64,000 nt of DNA from Thalassotalea_H castellviae (GCF_031846185.1 NZ_JAVRIF010000001.1:124001-188000); one strand, 5' to 3'; shown: positions 8,175 to 17,526, numbered from the stretch's first letter. The notes: generated by a model from the letters alone, not told the origin. Translations and numbers: made by a program.

Positions 8175-9188
8175 ATGACTAAAAATATAGCTATTTTAAC
8201 CAGTGGTGGTGATGCACCTGGAATGAATGCGGCAATACGAGCAATAGTCTTAGCTGGACATCGATATCAATATAAAATTTTTGGTTTTTATCATGGCTAT
8301 AATGGTTTGATCAATAATGAACTTAAACCATTAGCAATTAGTGACGTTGAAGGTGTTATCCATCGAGGTGGGACTCTTTTAAAAAGTGCTCGCTGTAAAG
8401 AAATGCGAAGTAAAACGGGCGTTAGTCAAGCAGTCAATGTGTTATTGAAAAATAAAATTGATGCGCTAATTGTTATTGGTGGCGATGGCTCTTTTAATGG
8501 TTTGTTAGCCATTCATGAACAATGGCAAGGTCAAGTCATTGGGATACCAGGTACCATAGATAACGATATCGACGGCACTGATTTTACCATAGGCTTTTCA
8601 ACAGCCGTCGATACCGCCCTTTCCGCCATTGATAAAATACGGGATACTGCAGACGCATTTGAACGAGTGTTTTTAGTAGAGCTGATGGGAAGACAAAGTG
8701 GCCAGATAACATTCAATGTTGGAGTGTCTTGTGCTGCAGAAAAAGTCCTGTCTTTTGAAAATTTTAATATCCAGCAAGAACAAGAGACCTTAGAGCAAAT
8801 TTCAACGCAAATTCAAACCGCCAAACAAGCAAAGCATAGCAGTTTTTTAATTGTGATTGCTGAAAACCTATGGCCAAATGGCAGTGAGGCGTTGGCGAAA
8901 AAATTAACAAGCATGACAGGAATAGATTGTACTTTGTGTACGTTAGGCTACATTCAACGAGGTGGCTCACCCGTGGCAAAAGATAGAATATTAGCGACAA
9001 AAATGGGGGTTTCAGCTATTCAGGCAATTTCACAAGGAAAAAGTAATATCATGGTGGGAGAACAAAATAATGCGATTTGTTTGATCCCATTAACCCAAGC
9101 CGTTGAACATAATAAAACCGTCAGCCCATTGCTTATCGATGCCCAAGAGAACATTTTAGCGTTATCAAAACAAACAGATGCTTATTAA
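8175..9188 (+). CDS. pfkA: 6-phosphofructokinase (ATP-type, PfkA family, divergent)
   Basis: This 337-residue protein belongs to the PfkA family that phosphorylates fructose 6-phosphate. Seen motifs: TSGGDAPGMNAAIRA (nucleotide site), HRGGTLLKSAR, GGDGSF with Gly after the Asp and PGTIDND with Gly before the Thr, both features of ATP- rather than pyrophosphate-dependent enzymes, then LMGRQSGQ and GYIQRGGSP. Compared by eye with E. coli PfkA (320 residues), the Arg243 position appears to be Thr and His249 is Tyr, both residues that contact the substrate in E. coli. It is preceded by its own 112-base leader with no clear Shine-Dalgarno sequence. Its last codons face the LytTR regulator convergently. 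Confidence 0.9.
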   Translation: MTKNIAILTSGGDAPGMNAAIRAIVLAGHRYQYKIFGFYHGYNGLINNELKPLAISDVEGVIHRGGTLLKSARCKEMRSKTGVSQAVNVLLKNKIDALIVIGGDGSFNGLLAIHEQWQGQVIGIPGTIDNDIDGTDFTIGFSTAVDTALSAIDKIRDTADAFERVFLVELMGRQSGQITFNVGVSCAAEKVLSFENFNIQQEQETLEQISTQIQTAKQAKHSSFLIVIAENLWPNGSEALAKKLTSMTGIDCTLCTLGYIQRGGSPVAKDRILATKMGVSAIQAISQGKSNIMVGEQNNAICLIPLTQAVEHNKTVSPLLIDAQENILALSKQTDAY

Positions 9189-9212
9189 CTTGTTATAGTC
9201 TTCAATAAGTAG

Positions 9213-10037
9213 TTATTGCGTAACTGCTAATTTAACTTTGTCTTTATAACTTCTGCTGACTTTTAGTTCTTTGCCGTTATTCATCACTAAATAATATTCG
9301 CCATTTAACTGACTACAAAATTTATTAATGAAATGTTTATTTACTATGGTGGAACGATGGCTACGAATAAATTGTTTCGGATCTAAACTTTCTTCTAATT
9401 GCTTCATAGTTTTACGGAGTATGTGGGTATTTTCTTTGGTGTGAACACACATATAATCACCAGCAGCATCAATCCATAAAATATCTTTTACGGGCACCCT
9501 GCTTACTTCACCAGCATCTTTAATTGCTAAAACATCAGAATAATGTGAAATTGAAACAGGTTTATTTTGCGCTAAGTCGTTAAGAATATCAGCACAATCG
9601 TTTCCAGTGACATCACTCACCAGACGTACTAATTGCTCTTTATGCTGAGCATTTTCTTCACCAATTAACTTTTCTCTTATTTTATCAAGTGCTTGTGCAA
9701 GGCGGGTTTCATCAGCAGGTTTGAGTAGATAATCATGAGCATGAACATCAAACGCTTTAAGTGCATATTGATCAAATGCGGTAACGAAGACAACCATAGG
9801 TAATTCAAGACCTTGATCCGCGATTTCTTTTACGACTTCAAAACCGTCTAAACCCGGCATCTGAATATCTAAAAACATCAGATCAGGTTGATATGCTCGT
9901 ACGGCTTCTATCGCTTCACGGCCATTACTACATTCTGTAATAATCTTTATATCTTTATGTTCTTGCAACCTTATCGCTAAGCCTTTTCTGGCAAGAGCTT
10001 CATCATCGACAATAATGGTGGATAAGATTTTACTCAT
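9213..10037 (-). CDS. LytTR-family response regulator
   Basis: This 274-residue response regulator has a receiver domain at about residues 4-125 (acidic pair VDDEA, phosphoacceptor Asp57 in MFLDIQMPG, conserved Thr in FVTAFDQYALKAF and Lys in LLKPADE) and a C-terminal LytTR DNA-binding domain (ILWIDAAGDYMCVHT, FIRSHRSTIVNKHFI, LKVSRSYK). LytTR proteins bind direct repeats upstream of their targets. Its start overlaps the stop of the upstream sensor kinase gene by 4 bases, so the two form a coupled pair. It resembles the LytR/AlgR/BtsR group, but the signal and target genes cannot be named from the sequence. Confidence 0.9.
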   Translation of the reverse strand: MSKILSTIIVDDEALARKGLAIRLQEHKDIKIITECSNGREAIEAVRAYQPDLMFLDIQMPGLDGFEVVKEIADQGLELPMVVFVTAFDQYALKAFDVHAHDYLLKPADETRLAQALDKIREKLIGEENAQHKEQLVRLVSDVTGNDCADILNDLAQNKPVSISHYSDVLAIKDAGEVSRVPVKDILWIDAAGDYMCVHTKENTHILRKTMKQLEESLDPKQFIRSHRSTIVNKHFINKFCSQLNGEYYLVMNNGKELKVSRSYKDKVKLAVTQ

Positions 10038-11107
10038 TCTATAGTTCCAGTTTCATAAGGCATCCTGATGTTAACTTTAACACCGTTAGGCTCATTATTG
10101 GAAACAACTAATGAAAATTCATTACCATACAATGCTTGTAACCTTTCTCGGCTATTCGCTAAACCAACACCATGCTCACGAAATAAATTGCCATTTTTAA
10201 TTTCCGCACCAGGACCATTATCGGTAAGTTCAATTAATAAATCTCGACCAAACTTAGAAACATTTACCGTAATTGCACCACCTTGTTCTTGAACGGCAAT
10301 TGCATATTTAATAGAGTTTTCAGCCAGTGGCTGTAAAATCATGCTAGGCACTAATGCTTGTTGGCAATCTTTTGCGACATGAAAGTTTACTTGCAAACGC
10401 TCTTCAAAACGCACTTTTTCAATATCTAAATAGAGTTTTAACGCTTGAAGTTCACTCTCTAATGTCACTTTTTTCATCGGATCTTTATCAAGGGAATAGC
10501 GCAGAAACTCACTCAATTTAGTAACCATGGCATTAGCGGTGGTATTTTCTTTCACTAAAATTAGTGTAGAAATCGCATTGAGAGTATTAAAAAGAAAATG
10601 AGGATTCAGTTGGTAACGTAACATTTTCAATTGCGCTTGATGAGCGACCGTATTGGCTTGTAATACGTTTTGTCGTTCTTTTTGTAGCATTTGATAATAC
10701 TTAGTTCCAAAGTATAAAACACTCCAACTCAACATAATTGAGAAAGAAAACAAACCATTACGTGTGTAATAAATAATATGCTCAGGCCGATATCCGTGTT
10801 TATAGATTTCCCAAAAATTAATATTTTGAACCACTTGCCATAATACCCCTGTGACCGCAGAGGTCACAATCACACTAGCGGCAATTTTTAATGGGCTATA
10901 ATTCCAAACATAACGGTAGACATAACGCAGAGGTATACTGAACAACCAACCTGCGTAAGCATTAAGAAAGATGATAACGACAAAAATATCGCGTAAATCG
11001 TGAAGTAAAGAGCTTAGGTAATATACTAAAGCAAAACCAAACCAGCCTGCACTATGTACAAACCAGAATAATTTATTTTTGTCTTCAATAAATTTTGCCC
11101 ACTTCAC
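10034..11107 (-). CDS. LytS-type sensor histidine kinase
   Basis: This 357-residue membrane kinase starts with a GTG at 11107. Four hydrophobic segments lie at about residues 13-32, 41-62, 73-93 and 119-138 without a large periplasmic loop, so it may sense something in or near the membrane. The phosphoacceptor is His170 in QLNPHFLFNTLNAIS, the signature of the His_kinase (LytS) family, followed by an ATPase domain with LAENSIKYAI and DNGPGAE. It is coupled by a 4-base ATGA overlap to the LytTR regulator downstream. A long inverted repeat lies about 75 bases upstream of the start. The ligand is unknown. Confidence 0.9.
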   Translation of the reverse strand: MKWAKFIEDKNKLFWFVHSAGWFGFALVYYLSSLLHDLRDIFVVIIFLNAYAGWLFSIPLRYVYRYVWNYSPLKIAASVIVTSAVTGVLWQVVQNINFWEIYKHGYRPEHIIYYTRNGLFSFSIMLSWSVLYFGTKYYQMLQKERQNVLQANTVAHQAQLKMLRYQLNPHFLFNTLNAISTLILVKENTTANAMVTKLSEFLRYSLDKDPMKKVTLESELQALKLYLDIEKVRFEERLQVNFHVAKDCQQALVPSMILQPLAENSIKYAIAVQEQGGAITVNVSKFGRDLLIELTDNGPGAEIKNGNLFREHGVGLANSRERLQALYGNEFSLVVSNNEPNGVKVNIRMPYETGTIE

Positions 11108-11181
11108 TCAGCACAACCTTTTTCGTTACTTTATGGTAAATTATGAATGACCTTACGGGGAACTGCACGACAATTAAACGT

Positions 11182-11231
11182 AACTTTTACACACTTTGTC
11201 TCATTTAAATGTTTACAAAGGTGTAAAAGTT
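11182..11231. repeat. Long inverted repeat upstream of the sensor kinase
   Basis: The left arm (11182-11199, AACTTTTACACACTTTGT) and right arm (11215-11231, ACAAAGGTGTAAAAGTT) pair over 17 bases with a single bulged A. It lies between the end of the HIT gene and the start of the sensor kinase gene. It lacks a good U-run on the minus strand, so it may be an operator or mRNA structure rather than a terminator. Confidence 0.6.
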
Positions 11232-11282
11232 AGTATTTCTCTTAACAGATTGATTTAGCGTCGTGAAAGGCTATTAAAAACC

Positions 11283-11648
11283 TTATTTATTTAGCATTTT
11301 CCCTAAAGGTTCTCCGCCTACTAAATGCAGATGAATATGATAAACCTCTTGTCCACCATGTTGATTACAATTCATGATCAATCGATATCCATCTTCTGCA
11401 ATCCCTTCTTCTTTAGCGAGCTTTTTAGCAACAGTAAATAAGCGACCAAGGGCTAATTCATCTTGTTCTTCAACATCATTCACCGTTGGGATCAATTTAT
11501 TGGGAATGATCAATATATGACTTTTAGCTTGAGGAGAAATATCTCGAAAAGCCGTCACTAAATCATCTTGATACAATAACGGTGTTGGTATCTCTTGTCT
11601 GATAATTTTAGAAAAAATGGTTTCTTCTGTAATGGTATTTTTATTCAT
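11283..11648 (-). CDS. HIT-family nucleotide hydrolase (HinT-like)
   Basis: This 121-residue protein has the complete histidine-triad signature YHIHLHLVGG near the C-terminus, plus IFSKIIRQEIPTPLLYQDD at the N-terminus and SHILIIPNKLIPTV in the middle, as in HinT purine-nucleoside phosphoramidases. Such enzymes hydrolyse AMP-lysine and related phosphoramidates in the cytoplasm. It starts 8 bases after the stop of the RND transporter gene and is probably the last gene of the efflux operon; whether that linkage is functional is not known. The length and motif leave little doubt about the family. Confidence 0.92.
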   Translation of the reverse strand: MNKNTITEETIFSKIIRQEIPTPLLYQDDLVTAFRDISPQAKSHILIIPNKLIPTVNDVEEQDELALGRLFTVAKKLAKEEGIAEDGYRLIMNCNQHGGQEVYHIHLHLVGGEPLGKMLNK

Positions 11649-11656
11649 ATTAAACT

Positions 11657-14600
11657 CTATGATGCTGTCTGAAATTTTGATTTAGTAAGTTTAACAAACT
11701 CTTTCGCATCTTCTACCAATAAATAATTAACCGGCACAAGGACTAAGGTAATAAAGGTCGCGAAAATAATACCAAAGCCTAATGAAACCGCCATGGGGAT
11801 CAAAAATTGTGCTTGGGTTGCTTTTTCAAATAATAATGGCATCAAACCAATAAAAGTTGTTAATGAGGTCAACATAACCGGCCTAAACCGTGAACGCCCA
11901 GCCACCAACACCGACTCCATTAATTCAGCGCCTTCGAGTCGTCTCTTGTTAATAAAATCAACCAATACAAGACTATCGTTTACCACAACACCAATCAGTG
12001 CCATCATGCCTAGCATACTCATAATGGTTAAATCCATCCCCATAATCCAATGACCAACAACTGCGCCTATTGCACCGAATGGGATCACCGACATAACAAT
12101 AATCGGTTGAATATAAGATTTAAACGGGATCGCTAATAAACAATAAATAATAAAAAATATGAATATAAGACCTGTCGCCATACTACCGAACGATTCTCGC
12201 TGCTCTCTTGCTTCCCCTTCTAAAGTAAAGCTCACACCTGGATATTTACTCGTCAGTTCTTCTAAGTAAGGTTGTAATTCAGCGTTGAGCACTGTCATAT
12301 TCGTGTTTTGTTTATCAATATCAGCGGTTACATTCACCGTTCGATAACGATCAATGCGATTAATCGCTGAGGGACTTTTACCTGGTTTTAACGTCGCGAC
12401 ATGGGACAAAGGCACCTTGCCGCCTTGAGGAGTACGAATTAACATATTACTTAAATTAGCAATTGATTTTCGCTCACTTAATGGAAACTTAAGCATCACT
12501 CGAACATCATCTCGACCGCGTTGAATACGTTGAATTTGAGAGCCAAAAAATGCATTTCTCACTTGTCTAGTGACAAAAGAGCTCGACATCCCCATGGCAT
12601 GTCCTTGCTCGGTTAATTCAATCGTTAATTCTTCTTTACCATTTGATAAACTGTCAGATATTTCAAATACCGTTGGGTATTGAGTCAAACGTGTTTTCAC
12701 TTGCTCAGCCACTTCTTTTAATGTCGCTAAATTGGTCGCTGAAAGTTGAATATCAATAGGATCACCTGCGCGACCTATTTCAGCTCTAAAAGTTAAGCTT
12801 TCTGCTCCGGGTAAATCACCAATCAATTCTCGCCATTCAGCCACTAATTGTCGAATATCAACCCCCGTTTCATTTTGGTCTGCGGGCAATATTTCAAAAC
12901 GAACTCGGCCGGTTTCATTGCGAGTAATAGCCAAGGTATTTAAGATAACGCTGTTTCCTTGTTCATCACGATATTTGTCTTGCAATGTTTTTGCCGCATT
13001 TGACATTTTTTCCACATAACTATCAACTACATCATAACTTGTGCCTACCGGCATGGTTAAATTAGCACGAGCCGTTTCACTAGCAATTCGGGGAAAGAAG
13101 ACAAACTTCGTCCAACCACTCGAGATAAAGGCAAAAATTAATATAAATATTCCGGCAAATAACGAGACGGTTGTTAAGCGGTTTTTCGTCGCAAGCGCTA
13201 GAATAGGTTGATAATATTTTAAAATCGCATTTTCAAAACCATCGGCAAAGCGTTGTTGCCAAGCACTAAATTTAGAAACTTTTGTTTTATCACTACGCAG
13301 TTTTAGATGTTTTAAATGCGACGGTAAAACAAACTTAGACTCGATTAATGAAAATAATAATACAGGGATTACGATGACTGGGATTTGCGCAAACATCGCG
13401 CCTCTTCGCCCTTCGATAAAAGCTAAAGGTAAAAATGCCGCCACTGTGGTTAAAATACCGAAAGTAACGGGCGCAGCAACTTCTTTTGTTCCCTCAATAG
13501 CCGCTTGTAAACTTGTTTTAGCCGTTTGAGTATGCCGATAAATATTCTCCCCGGTGACAATGGCATCATCAACGACAATCCCCAGCACTAAAATAAAACC
13601 AAACAAGCTCATGATATTAATAGAAATATCGAAAACAGGCATCATAACAAAGGCTCCCATAAAGCTTATAGGAATACCAATGAATACCCAAAAAGCGATA
13701 GAAGGCCTTAAAAATAAGGTTAATAATAATAAAACCAGAAACCCACCTTGCAAGGCGTTGGTTATTAAAGTATTTAAACGGCTTTTGACAATTTCTGAGT
13801 CATCATCCCAATAACCTAATTTAAAGCCTTTAGGTAAGGTGTCTTGTCGGTCATTAATATATTGTTTAACCGCATCCGCAACTTCAATTGCACTTTGATT
13901 ACCAATCCTAAATACTTCAATTAACGCGCCTTGTTCACCGTTAAAACGAGCACGTAGTGGTTCTTCTTCAAAACCATCATTGACGATGGCAACATCGCTT
14001 AAATGTAAAAAAGTACCGTCTACGTGAGTTTTTATCACTATTTTTTCAAATTCATCACGTCGATATGCTTGGCCTTTACTACGTACTAAAATGTCACCAC
14101 CTTCAGTACGTACGTTACCGGCAGACATATCGATAGAACTTGCTTGTACGGCATCAGAAATATCCGATAAAGTTAATTGATATTGCTGCAGTTTTTCTTG
14201 GCTAACCTCAATATTAATTTCATAGTTTCTAACTGCATCTAAACTGACTTGCGTAACTTGCGGTAAACTTAATAAATCATCACGTACTTGTTCAGCAAAT
14301 TCACGTATTTCTTTTTCACCATAAATTGACGAAACAGTAACAGCCATAACATCACGTATCCGTTGCCTAATCGCAATAATCGGCTTTTCAGCATCGGCAG
14401 GAAAAGTATTAATCGCATCTACACGACTTTTCACATCAGATAACAGCTCTCGAACGTCATATCCCGAATCCGCTTCAATGCTAACCGATGCAGACCCTTC
14501 AACCGAGGTACTACTGATTTTTTCAATTCCTTCTAGGTCTTGCACTGCTTCTTCAATACGAATCGCGACACCTTGTTCAGTATCTTCAGGTGTTGCACCA

Positions 14601-14752
14601 CGCAAACTCACTTGTACACTTACAATATCTGATTCAAATGAGGGGAAGACTTCTAATGGAATATTACCTTTCAATGAAAATAATCCCATTAACAAAATCG
14701 TTATCATTAATAAATTAGCGGCAACGTGATTACGAGCGAACCAAGCGATCAT
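11657..14752 (-). CDS. RND efflux transporter, inner-membrane subunit
   Basis: This 1031-residue protein is an HAE/AcrB-like resistance-nodulation-division pump. It has an N-terminal transmembrane helix (HVAANLLMITILLMG), a first porter loop, a helix bundle including VLGIVVDDAIVTGENIYRH (the acidic pair of the proton relay), a central helix near residue 530, a second porter loop and a second bundle (MMALIGVVVNDSLVLVDFIN). It is expected to drive proton-coupled export of small compounds with the adaptor and outer-membrane channel encoded upstream. It overlaps the adaptor gene by 4 bases. The substrate cannot be inferred; it is not a heavy-metal CusA-type protein by obvious motifs. Confidence 0.93.
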   Translation of the reverse strand: MIAWFARNHVAANLLMITILLMGLFSLKGNIPLEVFPSFESDIVSVQVSLRGATPEDTEQGVAIRIEEAVQDLEGIEKISSTSVEGSASVSIEADSGYDVRELLSDVKSRVDAINTFPADAEKPIIAIRQRIRDVMAVTVSSIYGEKEIREFAEQVRDDLLSLPQVTQVSLDAVRNYEINIEVSQEKLQQYQLTLSDISDAVQASSIDMSAGNVRTEGGDILVRSKGQAYRRDEFEKIVIKTHVDGTFLHLSDVAIVNDGFEEEPLRARFNGEQGALIEVFRIGNQSAIEVADAVKQYINDRQDTLPKGFKLGYWDDDSEIVKSRLNTLITNALQGGFLVLLLLTLFLRPSIAFWVFIGIPISFMGAFVMMPVFDISINIMSLFGFILVLGIVVDDAIVTGENIYRHTQTAKTSLQAAIEGTKEVAAPVTFGILTTVAAFLPLAFIEGRRGAMFAQIPVIVIPVLLFSLIESKFVLPSHLKHLKLRSDKTKVSKFSAWQQRFADGFENAILKYYQPILALATKNRLTTVSLFAGIFILIFAFISSGWTKFVFFPRIASETARANLTMPVGTSYDVVDSYVEKMSNAAKTLQDKYRDEQGNSVILNTLAITRNETGRVRFEILPADQNETGVDIRQLVAEWRELIGDLPGAESLTFRAEIGRAGDPIDIQLSATNLATLKEVAEQVKTRLTQYPTVFEISDSLSNGKEELTIELTEQGHAMGMSSSFVTRQVRNAFFGSQIQRIQRGRDDVRVMLKFPLSERKSIANLSNMLIRTPQGGKVPLSHVATLKPGKSPSAINRIDRYRTVNVTADIDKQNTNMTVLNAELQPYLEELTSKYPGVSFTLEGEAREQRESFGSMATGLIFIFFIIYCLLAIPFKSYIQPIIVMSVIPFGAIGAVVGHWIMGMDLTIMSMLGMMALIGVVVNDSLVLVDFINKRRLEGAELMESVLVAGRSRFRPVMLTSLTTFIGLMPLLFEKATQAQFLIPMAVSLGFGIIFATFITLVLVPVNYLLVEDAKEFVKLTKSKFQTAS

Positions 14753-16035
14753 GATTTTGCTCCTTTTTCTTTATCATTGGGCTTTCTGGAAGGATGCTTC
14801 TTTTCTTGGCCATTTCTGCCCGGCTTTGCTTTTTTCTTGACGGTTTGTTTTTGACCATCAAAACTTGAAATAGCTACCGGAGTTCCTGAAGTAACTTGTC
14901 CAAGCGGCGTCATGACTAATAATTCATTAACGTTAAGGCCACTTTTAATAATGGCGACATCTTCATTTTGCCATTCAATTTCAATTTCTTTTCGTTCAAG
15001 CACACCGTCATTAACAATATACACATAGCTTCCTTGATAAATCGCTTTGTTTGCTACTGTGATAACATCATCAAGAACGCGACCTTTAATTTTAGCACTG
15101 ACATACTGACCAATTTTAAGTGGTAAGCTTTGCATATTATTATCACCATAAGGGTCATCAATTTGCGCAACAACAAATAACTGTTGTGAGTTTTGATCAA
15201 AAGCCCCTTCTGTACGAACTACTTTACCAAACCAAGTATCACGCTGAGTAAGATCAGAATATATAGTAACGGCTGGTTGTTCATCTGGAGTTGCTTTTTT
15301 AAAGCGTTGATTTTCAGGCAGAACCATATAACGTAAGTCTTTATTTTTTAATGGCAAACGTATTTCAACATAGTCAACCGCGTAAATTTCAGCTAACTGA
15401 GTGCTTGGCGAAATTACCTGACCTAAATCAACATTTTTAGATAAGACTCTTCCTGTATAAGGAGCAACAATTTTACTGCGTTCTACTGCAAGCTCAGCTT
15501 TTTCAAGGCTCGCTTGCGCTGATAATACTTTAGCTTGTGCAGCAAGTAATTGTGGTTTTCTTAAGACTAAATCGGGTGCAGTATCACTATTACCGAGTCT
15601 TAACCAATCTTGTTTCGCTTGCTCAACACGTGCTTCTTCTTCACTTAACGCTTGTTTAGCACTATACAAATTTGCTTGTGATATTTTAACTTCTGACAAA
15701 AGGTCTCGATCATCAAGTTCTATTAACACATCACCTTTTTCGAAAAATTCACCCGCTTGAAAGTTTTTGCCAATGCTTATAATTTGCCCCGACACTTGTG
15801 GAAGTAGGATACTTTGCGTTCTTGGCCTAATCGTTCCATAACTTTCAATAACAACCGGATAAGATTCTTTCTTTAGTGTTTTCACATCAACACTAATTTG
15901 TGGTGCTGCACTCGGTTTACCTCGTTTTGCAGTCGGCGGATTACTGGTTATCACTTTTGCTAATAAAATAAAAACAACAATAATAACAACAGGAACAAGC
16001 TTTTTATTTTTAGACATAAGAGTTTGGATAGACAT
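14749..16035 (-). CDS. RND efflux periplasmic adaptor subunit
   Basis: This 428-residue membrane-fusion protein links the RND pump to the outer-membrane channel. It has a hydrophobic anchor near residues 13-30 (VPVVIIVVFILLA), a lipoyl/biotinyl-like half motif (GTIRPRTQSILLPQVSGQI, VLIELDDRDL), an alpha-helical hairpin (residues about 110-180), and a beta-barrel with PYTGRVLSKNVDLGQVISP. The last 35 or so residues are an unusual Lys/Arg/Pro-rich tail (QKKTVKKKAKPGRNGQEKK-like). An internal ATG six codons in (MSKNKK) could be the true start. It lies 6 bases after the outer-membrane factor gene and overlaps the pump gene. Confidence 0.92.
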   Translation of the reverse strand: MSIQTLMSKNKKLVPVVIIVVFILLAKVITSNPPTAKRGKPSAAPQISVDVKTLKKESYPVVIESYGTIRPRTQSILLPQVSGQIISIGKNFQAGEFFEKGDVLIELDDRDLLSEVKISQANLYSAKQALSEEEARVEQAKQDWLRLGNSDTAPDLVLRKPQLLAAQAKVLSAQASLEKAELAVERSKIVAPYTGRVLSKNVDLGQVISPSTQLAEIYAVDYVEIRLPLKNKDLRYMVLPENQRFKKATPDEQPAVTIYSDLTQRDTWFGKVVRTEGAFDQNSQQLFVVAQIDDPYGDNNMQSLPLKIGQYVSAKIKGRVLDDVITVANKAIYQGSYVYIVNDGVLERKEIEIEWQNEDVAIIKSGLNVNELLVMTPLGQVTSGTPVAISSFDGQKQTVKKKAKPGRNGQEKKHPSRKPNDKEKGAKS

Positions 16036-16041
16036 AATTGA

Positions 16042-17526
16042 TTAATTAACCTGCTGATTGTTAACGAGTGTAGAAGTAGTTTGTGCGCTGTCATCCTTTG
16101 AAGATGATAAAGGTGAGCCACCAAGCGAAACAAACAAAGAGATACGATTTTGAAGCATTTGATTTGTTAATTGAATTAATGAATTTTGAGCGTCAAACGC
16201 CCTTCTTTGTGACTCTAATACTGTCGTGTAACTCACTAAACCACGCATATATTGATCAAAAGAAAGTTTCTCTGCTGTTAAAGCATTTTGCCCTGCTAAC
16301 GTTAAATGTTGATAACGTTCCTTCAATGCCTTGCTATTTGCAATATAATTTTCAACATCAGCAAAGGCTTGATAAAGATCATTTAAGTAATATTGCTCTT
16401 GTTGTTGTACCGCAAGTCTTGCTTGTTCTTCAAGAGAGGCAAGTCGGCCACCATCAAACAAAGGTAACGTCAGGTTACCAATCAACGACCATGCGAGAGA
16501 GCCTCCATCAAGTAAGTTTTGTAGTTCATCAGAGCTATCACCGGTACTGGCAAATAGTGAAATTTTAGGGAAACGTTGCTTATGGGCAACCGCTAACCCT
16601 GCATCTAAGGCAAGTAATTGATACCAAGACGTTAATATGTCATGTCTTTGTGTTAAGAGCTGCGCAGGTGCGCCTAAAAATATCTCTTGATTTAATACAG
16701 GTAACTCCACGTTACTTATTAAATCACCATCAGGATACTCTCCAATCAACAGTTCAAGTTGGCGTTTAGCTGTAGATAATACTTGCTGCTGTTGTGCTAC
16801 ACGCGCCGCTTCCTGACTAACATCATTTTGAGTTAAATATACATCTAATGCTTCGTTAAGCCCTAAACGATACGAAGTTTGGATCATGTCTAAATTATTC
16901 GCTAAGTTTTTTGCTCTTTCTTGGTACAAGTTTAATAACTCTTGGGCAGAAATCACATCGAACCAAGCACTAGCCACCTCTGCAACTAAGGTGTTTTTTT
17001 GATGTTCATAAGTACTTTTAGCCGCGGCAAAATTCAATGTAGCTTGATTTTGTTGATCGGATAACTTTCCCCACAGATCGACTTCTAGACTTAATTCAAG
17101 CTCGACATCGGCACTATTTGTATACTGTACATCATCACTAGAAACTGTTTTACGCCTTGAATTCCCTTGGTTTAATGTCAGTTCAGGTAATCGACTTGCG
17201 CCGCTAGCCAAGGCTTTTTGTTCCGCCAATTCCATGGTGATTTTTTGAGTTTTAAGTGTCCGATTTTGTTTAATGGCTTGCTGAACAAGAGCAACTAATT
17301 GCGGATCGTTAAACGTGGTTATCCAATTAGCACTACTTTGTTTATTTTCATTTTCTCCTGACTTAATCGATTGCCAGTGTTGTGGATAAACAATATCGCT
17401 ACTAGCGTCAGTTCTCCCAGATGTTGAAGTACAAGACACTAAAAATAAACTAACACTGCAAAGTGTAAATACAGTGGGTAAATTGAGTTTTTGTTTGTTG
17501 GTATTGCCGGTTTTCATGTTCACCAT
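16042..17526 (-). CDS. Outer-membrane efflux lipoprotein (NodT/OprM type)
   Basis: This roughly 494-residue protein is the outer-membrane channel of the tripartite pump. A signal sequence ends in a lipobox LFLVSC, so it is a lipoprotein of the NodT family, and two TolC-like repeats follow (LNQGNSRR region and LFDGGRLASLEEQARLAVQQQEQYY). Helical regions are rich in Gln and Ala as usual. I use the ATG at 17526; a TTG one codon upstream and an ATG three codons downstream are alternatives. It is the first gene of the OMF-adaptor-pump-HIT operon and is divergent from the LysE-type gene across a 211-base intergenic region. Confidence 0.92.
   Translation of the reverse strand: MVNMKTGNTNKQKLNLPTVFTLCSVSLFLVSCTSTSGRTDASSDIVYPQHWQSIKSGENENKQSSANWITTFNDPQLVALVQQAIKQNRTLKTQKITMELAEQKALASGASRLPELTLNQGNSRRKTVSSDDVQYTNSADVELELSLEVDLWGKLSDQQNQATLNFAAAKSTYEHQKNTLVAEVASAWFDVISAQELLNLYQERAKNLANNLDMIQTSYRLGLNEALDVYLTQNDVSQEAARVAQQQQVLSTAKRQLELLIGEYPDGDLISNVELPVLNQEIFLGAPAQLLTQRHDILTSWYQLLALDAGLAVAHKQRFPKISLFASTGDSSDELQNLLDGGSLAWSLIGNLTLPLFDGGRLASLEEQARLAVQQQEQYYLNDLYQAFADVENYIANSKALKERYQHLTLAGQNALTAEKLSFDQYMRGLVSYTTVLESQRRAFDAQNSLIQLTNQMLQNRISLFVSLGGSPLSSSKDDSAQTTSTLVNNQQVN

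Noticed and set aside
9205..9230. Possible hairpin between pfkA and the LytTR regulator stop codons
   Set aside because: Only five AT-rich pairs and it overlaps the stop codon of the regulator; not reliable as a terminator.
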